Part shown: positions 48,101-60,500 of the stretch, one piece after another
How the letters are laid out: the number at the start of each line of letters is the position of its first letter
Position numbering within the stretch: position 1 is the first letter of the stretch
Assembly (NCBI GenBank): GCA_002104985.1
Contig: MCGO01000027.1
Location: 1 to 64,000, forward strand
Direction: 5' to 3'
DNA length: 64,000 nt
Source of the DNA: Rhizoclosmatium globosum
Lineage: Eukaryota; Chytridiomycota; Chytridiomycetes; Chytridiales; Chytriomycetaceae
Position numbers and translations under genes: made by a program
The notes under the pieces: generated by a model
Databases searched by the model: none
Seen by the model: only the letters and a program-made list of their open reading frames with translations
Told to the model about the DNA's origin: nothing

Positions 48101-51100
48101 GAATTCTTGCCATAACAGACTTTATGGTAGCCCGTTAAGTAACAGTGGAAAATCACTCTTGAGCAAAGACAACTTCGGAACATACTCACCAAAGCTTCAG
48201 TCACCCAAACATCCTTGGATAACCGTTTCAACTCGTAATTCGTTTTTCAAAATGACAGCAGGTCACCGGAAAGAGAATGGGACAAACAGTCCCTACTCAC
48301 AGCCAGGTGAAAGTGCAGAATCATTGAATCCGAATATGCTGACAGCAAGTGGCGAGAGCTTGTACTCGAAATACCCCAATCGTCCACGTCTTTCCAAAGG
48401 AAAACCTTCAACATTAGGACTCGGAATGTTCAGTTACCAACCTGCTTCAAAGTCTCCTTCGAATCTTCACGAACGTATCTCAATGAGTATGGTATCAGAG
48501 TCATCATCTAGTAAAGATAAACTACCCAAGCTGCTCCGTATTTTAAACATTTTGAGTCTGCCTCTCTCGTGTATTGAAACTCTTACGCCAATTACTGGAT
48601 TTTCAACGGGACAATCGTTTACAAATGGGATTGGACCACTCTCGTTAGTATTGGCTGATATCTTCAATGCATTTTGCGATCTCGGATTACGTATTTGTAT
48701 CATTCTGGACGACATTCAGGTATCGTAATTAACAGTTATTTTCTATTGTTTAATTATCACAAAAATAGTGGTGCGATTCTTACTCTTTGGAACTGACAAA
48801 ATCGCTGCTTGGGAAATGCCCAAACGTTCTTTTCATTTTGACTGCCAGGCCAGCTGATGTAACTTTCAAATTTATCCAACTTGTCTCTAATTAATTCCAG
48901 GAATGGAGAAGCACGCTTCTGACCACCTACAACCAAATTGTCGATGAAGTTGTTAAAATTGAAGTTCTGCCATTGACTGCCTCTGGAGTGGAAAAGATGC
49001 TGCAAACTAGACTCATTTTAGAGTTTGAATTCACGAGCGTATCTTCTGATCTGGTGAAGGAGCTACTTGAGCGAGGCCAGGGAAATCCTATGGTTACTGA
49101 TATATTAATTAACACATTAATTGAGGACAAACTTGTTTGTGTCAAAAACAATTGTCTTGAACGATCAGGAGGACGAGACTTGCAACTTGGAATGGGTTCA
49201 ACGGCCGCAGTAGTTGCACAGTAAGTACTGTTGTTGATATAAGAAAGGTCCCTCATAGTTTGACAATAGATTTGACAAATTGTCACCGCAAATGAAGTTT
49301 TTGCTTAGAGTGTTTGCTATTTCGGGACAATACTTCAAGCTCTCCGAAATTTGTGCTGCTCTGAACATTATACATAGCAAAGGACAAGAGTCCGGCATAA
49401 TACCAACAACTGGTGGAATTCAAAAATTGTTGCATGAACAAGACAAATATAAATTTGTCAAGTTCACGGACAATGAAAATGAGCTGTGTTTCTCACATTA
49501 CTTGATCCAGCAAGCCATTATCAGTAGCATGGTTCCAGCTGATCGTGAATTTATCAGGAAAGCATTTATCATCTACTTTGAGGCCACACTTCTCAACGAA
49601 ACTGGATTGAGCAAGTCTTCAACACGGCAAAGCTTGTTGTTTCATCTGATCAAAGTCCCCGGTGATGAAGAGAAGAAAAAGTACCACGTTTATGAAGCCT
49701 TTTTAGAATGTGGTGAAATGAATCAAGGAGTGGAAGCGTTAGAATTCTATAATCTCCTTTCGACTTTTGAAAATACTCAAGAGCCAGCGGATACATGTCT
49801 TAAGAAGATTCGAGAGTATAGAATTCTTGCAAGACTATACTTTGAGAAAGGGTGAGTCTCTTCTGTTCGACATCCTCAATCATAAAAACTTGAAATAGAG
49901 ACTATGAAAAGGCGTTGAGCATATCGAAGCAAGCATTTACAGTACTAGGCTGTCGAAATTCGTTGGTAAACACGAACTTTCTCAGTATGCTTCCAAATAT
50001 TTTATCAATGGTCTTAAAAGTGGAGTGGATCATTAAAGCAGATCTAGAAGCCGCAAGATCTGAAGCTAAAGTAAAAGAAGCGGCGCTAAACCTTCTTCGT
50101 GACGTTTTCCCAAACGCTGAAGTTGTGTCAACTTCCCTATCATTGTCAAGAGGTTCAAAACTAAAATATTCCAAGCCGATGAACGATGAAGAGCAAGATA
50201 AACTTTTCAAAGAAATAATCACCGTGATTTGGGTCATGGCAAATTCATACCAGCAATTGAAACCTGGATTAGAGATTCTACTGCTCTCATTGATGATGAC
50301 TGCTCCAAGTTTGCTGTCAACGGACAGTCGAAATTACAGGATGGGATTTTACTTCTGTGCTGTGTCAACAATGTCCAGAATTTATGGGTTTGGCAAACTC
50401 TCAAGCTTAACTCAAACAGTATCAGAGAATCTGTTCAAGCACATATCTTCAGACCGTCGGGAAGATGTCAAGTCGCTTTATGACTTGTTTATGTTTGCAA
50501 ACATTCACTCTCTTATGGCCAAGCAGCGTATGTTGGATACAGATACGGAAGCAGCTGCAACATTTTTTAGACGAGCATTCATTCTTACGGTTGAGCAAGG
50601 ATTAGGAGCATCCGATGAAAGTTACACAATTTGCCAACAGACGTGCGTCAATTTACAATGGTGAGTACTCTTTATATTTTTAGTCTGCGACTAATGTCAT
50701 CGTAGTCTTGGAAATGACGAAGAAATCTTGAGCAATTGGTTCGATGAAGGCGATTCCAAATACTATGACAAGAATGTGAATCCTTTCTTTCTTGCAGAAG
50801 CGAAAAGCTTTGTTGCAGCGTCCTTGGCTTGTTTGAACGATATTGAACGTGCCAACATCTTTCATATGGAAAGCACAAAGCACCTGGAAATGAATCCACG
50901 ATATACCGATCCGCTTCGAATTCTTCACGTTCATTTGAACTATATTCGGGTTATAATTTGTAATTCTGTTGTTCGTAGTACCCAATGTTCAATTGCAGAG
51001 CATCTTACTGTGATTGAAGAATGTATGATGAAAATACCTTTGGTAAGTCAATCTTTATTGTTGAGTATTTTCTAATTCGTGCTTCACAGAGGGTCTTTGG

Positions 51101-51479
51101 GTTCACAAGCTGGCTCTTCTTTTGCCACATGATGACTGAACTTGCCCTTCATAATATTCAACGTCAAAGCTTTTGTGCCACAAGTAGACGCTTTTCGACA
51201 AAAAATGCATCGCAATCATCTACAATACAAGATTCTATTGTTCGTATTCTCAAGTTTGTTAAGACTCAGTTCATACACCCCAAACTTGTGAGTTGGCCAT
51301 TCCTCCACCATTTTGCAAGTGCTCTCCTCGATTTATGGCAAACGGGCAAATGCAAAAGTTTTGCCTCCAAAGCAGAAAAGGCCATTCAGTTTTCTCGGAG
51401 GAAGGGTATTTTGATTGCGGAAATACAGGTGACTATGTTGAAATCTCACATTTTTGAGTCGAATAGGCTGGGGGATTGA
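45166..51479 (+). CDS. Soluble-adenylyl-cyclase-like (ADCY10-type) enzyme (1,938 aa)
   Basis: Exons 45166-45270, 45332-45516, 45575-46788, 46845-47094, 47138-48719, 48769-48858, 48901-49220, 49270-49851, 49899-50660, 50706-51042 and 51090-51479. Class III cyclase half C1 carries VAIIDISGYS and KLAGDAVIACW, consistent with the two metal-binding Asp positions, then IGLGVGPLDHIHVGG. Half C2 (residues ~330-500) carries SVVFIKFGGF and FAGIVGSKERCDNTVLG. A STAND-like ATPase follows, with Walker A LIGPSGIGKT (~560) and Walker B IILDDIQW (~1110), then a long helical repeat region. This is the layout of bicarbonate-regulated sAC. A Ser/Pro-rich segment of roughly 400-450 residues is inserted between Walker A and B. 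A 39-bp in-frame segment at 45208-45246 has GT-AG ends and may be an optional intron. Confidence 0.9.
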
Positions 51480-51516
51480 CTGGAAAAAATAAACATGTTT
51501 CAAAAACTTACATCAG

Positions 51517-54500
51517 CTATACGTCACTAACGTGTCCAGCAGCTCCAAGGGAGGCCAAGTGCAAGATAGGAAAGTGTGTAGATCTGTTGTCCACTCGCTG
51601 AGATACTGGATAGTCATCCTCAGTCTGCCTCGAAGTGGGATCAATCCCACCTTCGTCCAATCTCCCTTCCACCTCCTCCACCACAACATACTCTAAACGA
51701 CCTTTAACAATACGCTGTTTTTTTGCCGGAGGAGGTTTGTTGTTGTTGTCACCACTTCGTCCTCCGCCTTCCCGTCTGTCTCTACCACTCCCTCCTCCTC
51801 TCCTTCCTCCATTCCCTCCACCGCTACCTCCACCCGGCCCTCCACCTCCTGGATCACCGTTGCCATCATTGTTTTCCGCACCTCCCGTCCCACCACCTCG
51901 AATGTGGTGATGGACCCGCATCAATGCAATCGCCCACGTTAGATTCTCAATGAACAGGCCACTCTTGATATCACGTGGGAGTCGGAAAGTGAGACTATCA
52001 CTTGAACATAATTCACGGCCACTGCAGCGTGGATTTGAACATTTGAATGTCTTGGCCTTCCCAATACGCGAGATGCGGCCGCAGAAGCACATGATTGTCG
52101 ATCCAATCTATTTCAAAAATAACAGTGTACAAGTTAAATAAAGTAACATATAGAAGAGTGTTTACCTCAGTTACAATTACCACAGCCTTGATCCTCCCAA
52201 TTCTACCACTGAGTGGAAACTTTGAATCAAAGCCTTCACCCATAATAGACTTGATGTTTGCTGCAGTTGGTAGAGGACTGCCAGGAGTAAAGAATGCGCC
52301 ACCATTCTGCGACTTTTTGAAGGCCATGACCGTGGTCTGTTTCCTAATGGAGGCATGGGCCGCATATGAAAGGACAGTCTTGACCCATTCTAAGTTAAAA
52401 AGGAAAATAGTTATTTAGAAACAAGAAACAAGACAAATCAATAAACTTACTTGGAATCCCATCTTTTCCAGAAGTGGATTTCTTGTTGGTGGTTTTTGAG
52501 TTGAAGTCGGATGTGGCATAAGAATCAGCACTTGAATTCCATTCTGCAGCAGATCGACGAACTCGTTGAGCATACTTGTTCAGTTTATCTTGTGCATTCT
52601 TGAGCAGCCGTGAGAACATGTTGGGGTCATCTCCATCACCATTTCCATCAAGAACAACCTCAAACTTATCACGCATCTTTTTCAACTCCTTGTCGACTCT
52701 CCCTACTTCATCCACCAGATCCTCGTCATCTACAAACACATCCATATCTTGCACATTGGGTGTTGGCTTTGGAACCATTCTCGCTGATGCACGCAGATCC
52801 TTCAACCTGAACTCCAGCGCCTGTTCCGCTTCAAGCACAAGTTTTTCCAGACGCAAAGTTTCCACCAATACAGCTCCATCACCCGCAGCGTATTCAACAA
52901 GATCCAATTCAGCAGCAGCAACAAGACTCCGTAACTCCACCACTGACTCCAGTTGATCAATGGCTCTGTCTCGAAACGATTGAAGAGTGCTGATGCGTTT
53001 CTGAAGACGACAAATCACTGCTTCAAAGCCTACTCCAATCTGAACAACATGGCCTGTACTTGCCATCTGAGTTTCCACTGTCCTTCCACCTGGATCACTG
53101 CTCAACAATAAACGAGTTGTTCCAAACACTTTTCGAAAGGCAGACTGAACAGCTTCTGAAGGATTTGTGATCCAAACATCAGGACTTTGAAAAGAACCCA
53201 TATGAGATTCGAATAAAGCAGTATCTTCAGCATGAACTCCACCCAATTTGTTAGAGTCATATCGAAATGATCCAAAGTTGTGTTGACGAGCATAAACAGT
53301 CATGACATCTTCCAGTTTGCGTCGGTGCTTGGCAGAACACTCATTTTGAATTCGATGTCGAAGATATTGAACCAAATGCGATGCATGTCGATACTCTTCT
53401 CTGGCTTCGGAATTGCCAGGATTTGAAGCATATAACTTTCGAGTGTCAGCCATAGCTTTGAAGGAATCAGACAGTAACTCTTGGACTGCATTGAAGTTGA
53501 CATCAGAAGGATGGCGATTAACTCCAGGAGTTGTTGTTGGATAGCGTCGAGGAGAACCCCCATGCGAGAAGTTTGCTGTTATTTGTTTCAAGTCAGCTTC
53601 GGTCATGTGGTGACTTCGGAGAGGGAGCATTGTTTTGAAGACACCAGTTTCTCTGTCGTATGTGATACTGATGGCACCAGGACGGTAGGTCAGAAATCTA
53701 TTCTTGGAAGTTGGGAAGTTGATGGTTGAGTTCCTTATCAACTGCAGCTCAATAACATTCTTGGCACTAGCTTTGATTTTGTAACCAAGTGGATGGACAA
53801 CAAGCCTTTTGTTTTTGTCAGAGCCCTTTTCTAACGCCATACGCATCAAGTTCAAGTGACACAAATTGATGGACAGGAACACAGGTGGCCATGGAATGTT
53901 TGCAGTGGGCGCATCACAGGAATCAAGAAAGTATGCTTCAATGTGTGGAGCTGTTTGTTTGTTTTGATCAAAGATAGCAGATTGCAACCCCCGCACTTCA
54001 GAACTAGAGAGCTTTGGGAAAATAGTGTGGCCATCAACAGAGAGATAACGACGATTTGAATGACTGAACTGCTGATGGAATGTTTTTCCTGGTTGTTTGT
54101 ATTGAATTTAGATAAAAGCAGGTGAAAAGGAAAGAACCAAAGAAGCTTACTCAATTTCAGGCCAACTTTGGTCCAAGTCTTGTATCGAGCAATAGAACTT
54201 TGGACTGCTTGCTGCACAACACCATTGTTATTGAGCTGTTGACCAATTTCATTTTCCAAATAGCCATCCCTCCCAAACAACAGGTATTCATTGTTACTCA
54301 ACTTGATAACATCCTCAAACAAATTTTTGAGATCATCACGGCAAAGGAGATTGATGTTGATGTAGGGAGTTGAGGGCACCAGCCGCATTTCTTTCTTCAT
54401 CGACAAGCCCCACTGCACTGGCTGGATATATTGAAGAATCAAAGTCTTAAAGGAGGTGCGCAGTTGAGCAAGAGTGAGCTGGGAAGTATCCTCTGGGACT

Positions 54501-57500
54501 TCATCGTCTTCCTCCACTCCCTCCACAGTTTGGTTTTGATCACCTTGAGCCCCTTGAGCACCTTGAGCACCTTGAGCACCTTGAGCACCTTGAGCACGAC
54601 CAACACCTCTGACTTGAACATCTTCATCTACTTCCTTGACCGGATTGATAACAAAAGACACAACAAGTGCATCCAAAAACTGCAAAAGGGCTTTGGCATA
54701 AAAGTCACCACCAACAACAGGTTTGACTCCAGTGATGATGGCTGAATGCAAATAAGGCCGATACGTATTCTGTGACTGTTTCTCACGCTCATTCCGCAAT
54801 ACTCTCTTGTTTTCGTCCTCAAGTGTCCACACATGTCCAGGCAAATGCATCATATACTCGTAGATGGAGCGCTCGTGCAGGCTCAGAGAATTCAAAGTTA
54901 CTTGATGGTCTGTTCCGACCAGAAATCCATTCACCATGTTGAAAGGACCCGTCTCTATAATAACATTCATGGCGTCTGTGGTGGTACTTTCAACAGCAGA
55001 TAACAGAACACTGGAATCATAGAACCGAGGAAACAAGTTTTGTGAAAGCCTTTGGGCAGCATCATCAAGAGTGACATCATTTTGAACAGGTCGGACCCGA
55101 TAGACAACCTCCCCAACCAATTTCTTCTTTTCATCTGATTTGAAAGGAACATAATCCTCCTTGTCACTTCCTTGATTGCTGTTGTCATCATCATCGCCGT
55201 CTGCATCCTCCTTTTCCTGACTCAAGTCATGTTCCAGTTGGTTGTACAGACTCACTTTCAGCGCTGATAAATCCTTATTCAAGAATGTATCCAGATAATG
55301 TTCCCTATAAGGGATATTGAAGCCAGATTTGGGATCCAATAGTAGAGTAATGATGCTGAAACGTAACAGAGCAAGCTGGTCCTTGGAATGCTCGGTGGGA
55401 TAATACCAGAACTCTCCATCTTCTGTAATAAATCCAACAGCACCATCACTCATGGCTGCAGTCCAGACTTCATGTGAATCGTTCTTATTGACAGCTCCAA
55501 GCAATATGGCCAAAACAATCATACGATCCCAGCAACTAGATTTGGACACTTTCAGACCATCAAGCTCCTTTACAATATCAAACAGTATTCTTAATGGATT
55601 TGAATTTGAAGCTGCAAAGAGATCACGAATAATGGCAAGTAGTTGGCCAGGTTGTTGGTTGGTACTTAGACGATTGTACTCAATCTCAGGGCTCTGATTT
55701 CGTTTGAAAGAGGGAGAATCCAGAAACGCCAAGATCCTCCAGTGGACTGGTTGCTGATTCAGTTCATTGGGAGGTAGATCCTCAAGTTGGATGTTCAATG
55801 CGGCAGCATGCAACTTGTTGAAGAGATTGATGGTGCCAGGAACAATTGAACCCGAACAGTATCAAACGCCAAAGTAGCAAGATCTACGTAGGCTTTGAGC
55901 AATATTCTTTCTTGTTCATCCTGGACAGTTCCTGCACACAGTTTTTAACATCAAAAGTTGAATCAAAACAGAAGGAGTCAAACACACATACCATGGGCAA
56001 CATATGTGTTCAAGAAGTATTGTTGGTGGTCTTTTCCGTTTAACGTCATCATCTTGCGCTCAAGAATCATATCAGCTTGAGCCGCAGTCATATCCCTAAA
56101 AGTTACTCAGTGTTAGCTGACAGTCAAGTGAAGCCAAAGGAAAACACATACGCAATATCAATCTGTTCTTTTGGTGCGTCATCAGCAAGGGTACGGCGAT
56201 TCTCAAACGCCTGTTTCAGCAACACTTCTTGTTCTTCCTTGATCCTCTTGGAAGGCATCCTGCTCAATCTGTCCTTTGTCAGTTGAAACGTTGCAGTCTT
56301 TATCACGCGTCGGGGTTGTTTCTAAGAAATTGAATTTGAGTAAACAAACACCTTTGAATCATCTCACCTCAACTTTGGCTCTGTCACTATTCATGCCTCC
56401 ATTTTCACTTTCAGCCTCACTACTCCTTGTCTCAACACTTTCATCCTTTCCATCATCACTCTGAGTCTCAACACTCCCAGCAACATCATGTTTGAACAGA
56501 GGCAGAAACAAAGCCTCATATTGATTGTTGTTGGACCATTTGGAAGGAATGGCATCAAGTTGAGGAACTCGTTGAGACGGCATAACCCCAGACATGTGGG
56601 CCCCCTTGTATCCATGAGTGTGTTTGAAATTGAAGCTGGTCCCATCCAAGGCAACTACAAGTGGACGAACATTCAGGACTTTTGAATTCAATGGCTGCTC
56701 GTTGGTTTGAAGAGTGAGATTTTGAAAGGTGTGCTGTGGAAATACAAAGTCCCACGCGTCATCAGCAGAACGTTCCTGAAATCTTTGACTCAGTTGAAAG
56801 TCGAGAGTTAATGTTGCACCAATATCAACTTTTTGTTTGATATTTGGAACAGATTCTTTTAGTTGCAACCATTGTTGAACAGCTGCTCTCATGTAGATAT
56901 ATCCCAGTTTTGACATTGACTGAGGAGACGTCATTGGTTGAACAACACGACCATGACCAAAATGGGTTGAAATGGCAGCATTCAAGACAACATCATCAGA
57001 ATCCTTCAACTTTGGGTGGCACAACAACAGTTTCTTTACGGTGGAGTTGAAATTGTTGCGGTAGATTGAGGCTTTGCTTCCAGTTACTGACACAGATACA
57101 AGAGATTCAGGCGCCTCAAGAATTGCACCAGAAACAAAGTCTTGAATCCCCATAGCAAGAGAGTAGCCCCAAACACGTCTCCGAGTATCATTCCAAGCTG
57201 GAGAAATCAGTTCGTTCCAAAGCACAGGATCATGGTCACCACCACCTGGTCTTATGAATGAACGAGAAATAAATTGAAGTTTCTGATGAGACTGTTTGCC
57301 AACTTGGAGAAGATGAGTTGTCTGGTTTCGGAAATCCCGAAGAACCACCTTGTCTCCAAACAGAATAGAATGGAGGCCCAACACTTTGACCTTGGCTGTC
57401 ACAGGTTGGTTCCTGGTAGGGTTGAATGTGGTAGTTGCCAACACTTGGAACAGTGGTAGAATCTATGTGTTGAATTACTATTAGTATCTATATAACTGAG

Positions 57501-60500
57501 GGGATAAAGCTCACATAAGATATCTTGGAATCACTATTCTTGAAAAACACCACTCCAAGCTCCGTTGCTCCAGAGAAGCTCATGGGTTCCTTGCCAAAAT
57601 CCGGTGCTTTTGAGTACGACTTGAACAAGATTGACCCTGAACACCATTCCCCACCAGTAAAGGTGGGCAAAGTCTGAACAAATTCATTCAACGTAGTCAA
57701 CGCTGACTGAAACACATGGTGCATCCCATTCTTCTGGATCTTGAAGCTCCTACCAATGACTTTCTTGTTCACCATGGACAGGCCAATCAACAATATTTTG
57801 CTCAAGTCCATCAACTCTGTATAGAGTTCTGAGGAGAGTCGAAAAGAGGCAGGACTGATTGGAGCTTTATCAAAGAACAGCTGACAGGGTACAGGATGTC
57901 CTAGTTGAAACATTGAGTCTTGATTCTTACTCAAGAAAACAAACAACTCACCAAACACATCTTTCATCTCAACATCTTCATTTTGGTCCAAAACATCCAC
58001 ATCTCCAACATCAACATTTCCAACATCATCGACTTGAACATTGAGTCGGTGTTGGTTGTCCTGCGCGACTTGAACTCGGTGTTGATGTATTGGTGTGTTC
58101 AACAACCTTGCACTATTTGTCCAGTGGAATGTTTGGACAATAACACCAGTCACATTCTTGATGCCGCCCTTCTTGTTGTACTGTTGAATGGTACCAAACA
58201 ACTCCATAGCTTCACTGTCACTCAATTTGGACCTAGTGGCTGCAGCAAAATCACTTCGGTGAGCCAAGTACGGACCATAACTTTGAGTACTGTCTTGAGT
58301 CTTCAATGTACGATAAACTCGAGTCATGTCCGTGTCGCTTGGGTCTCCATTCGTGAATGCCTGCCAAGTAGCCAGTAGTTGGCGAAGAACAATAAAGTCA
58401 TGTAGTTTGAGTTCCCGATCAGTCATGGCTGTTCTTGGAGGCTTCAAAGTTTTCCCATCAGGACCTTGGATCCAAATCGGATAACTTCCCGGACGCATGG
58501 AGCGAGCAGCAGTGGCAGGGTGATTCATGGAATACACGTAACTTGATCCCATTTCAAAAGCCTGGTTGACAAGACGAGGGTCCATAATCCCAAGCGACGT
58601 GACACAGCGAGAAGCATCAGATCCAGCAACCAGCTGTCGGTTCACAACAGTGATAGTACTTGTATCTGTAACTGGAGCATCAGCATCTGCAAGATTGGGA
58701 GCAAGAGTGGCAGGAGCGGCTGGAGCAACTGGAGTGACAGGGATGACTGGAAAAGTCTGAACAGCGGGAGGAGTTGGGACAGTTGGAACTCCAGTGGCAA
58801 CAGGAGGAACAAAGGTTGAGTGCGCATCAATCATATGTCGAAGCAAGTCTTGTGGGTGTCCTTGGAGTTGACAGATGGGACACGGTTCCTTTTATATGGA
58901 TTAGTATAAAAATGACTTTCACGAGATTCAAGACATACCAATGATCCAGGTCCTGGTGAATCTGGGATGAGCACAGCCAGATTTTTGTTAAAGAGATTTA
59001 TATCCGAATAAGAACCTCGAGATGGAAAGCGAGGTCGAGATGAATCAGGTCGATGGAAATGACGAGTAATGATATGTTGTTCAAAGGCTAACAACGTTGC
59101 AACGTCACTTGACCCTTTGTGTTCTGTAAAACAAAGTGGACAGAATCCGTTCTGATTGACCTCGTTAGAAAAGACAAAGAAGTAATAATATACATACCAA
59201 AAAGTTTTGATCAGTAAACACCTCGGCAAGTCGATTATCCAAATTTTGTATTTTGTCCAGCAGAACGTAATGCTCCTTCTTCCAGAGTCCTAACTGAGGT
59301 CGTTCAGACCATTTTTCAATGTTAGAGTCAGCTGACTCATCACGACTGCTGCCACCAAGTACAGAGTATTTTTTGGGAACAGGATTAACTCCACCTTGGA
59401 CTGGACCTTGGACTGGAACCTGGACTGGACCTCGGACTGGACCTTGGACTGGACTACCTTGGACTGGACTACCTTGGACTGGAACCTGGACTGGACTACC
59501 TTGGACTAGACCTTGGACTGGACCTTGGACTGGACCTTCCATTGGACCTTGGACTGGACCTTGGACTGGAACCTGGACTGGACTTCCAACTAAACCTCCA
59601 TCACCATCACCATCACCTTCTTCTTCGACAGAAGAAGGTGTACCCGCTTTGACTAAAAGCGCCAATGAGATTTTGTACATGGCTTCATGGATAGCATCAA
59701 CGTTGACAATCTTGATTCCAAAAACAGGTTCGGCACAAACACCAAGATCAAAAAGTAGCTTTGGACAAAATAGGTATCTATACACCAAAACAAAGTCAAA
59801 ACAAGAGTTCAAAACAACAACAGGCTTACCTATTCAGTGACAAAACAAACACAACACTCGGAACAATAGTACGTCCGCGCAACACCAACTCCTGCCTCAA
59901 CTGATTCAAGTCAGCTCCGAGAGAGAAAACAGAGGCGTCATGTCTTTCTTGTAGCACATCAAACGTCGCTTGATTCACACTATAACTCCAATCTCCAGTA
60001 AAACAGCTGCAGTGATCCAGTCCATCAACCATACCCTGAGGACACTTGTACAACTGAGGGACAATACTAAACACTGTTTCGCCTTCCATATTATTGTCGG
60101 CATTATGTTTGGACACAGACTTGACACGTTCCTGAATAGCAATCATGGCGGCACCAGCAGGATGAATAAACCCAAATTGAGTTTCAAAGGCAACAAGAGC
60201 TTGACGGAGAGGCATTGCAGTCATGGTATTCAGAAACCTTTCACACTCAAGAATCGACTGCGACGTACTCAAGAACTTGTCGTAAATTCGAGCAAAGGAC
60301 CGGTAACGGGGTTTTAACTCATGAGGAATCAATGATGTAGTGGCATTGATAAAGATTGACCCTTGAGGAACCTTGACACGGGGAAGTGGTGTTGGCGTCT
60401 ATTACAAAACAGTGTGTTAGAATCTAATTTGAGCACAAGAGTAGAAACTCACTCCTGGTACTGGATCAGAAGGAGGCCCTTTGTCAATCTCATCTGGTAC

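Noticed and set aside
59394..59585. A CRISPR-like array or DNA-level regulatory repeat.
   Set aside because: The units are short, contiguous and in frame, encoding PVQG repeats. There are no spacers.
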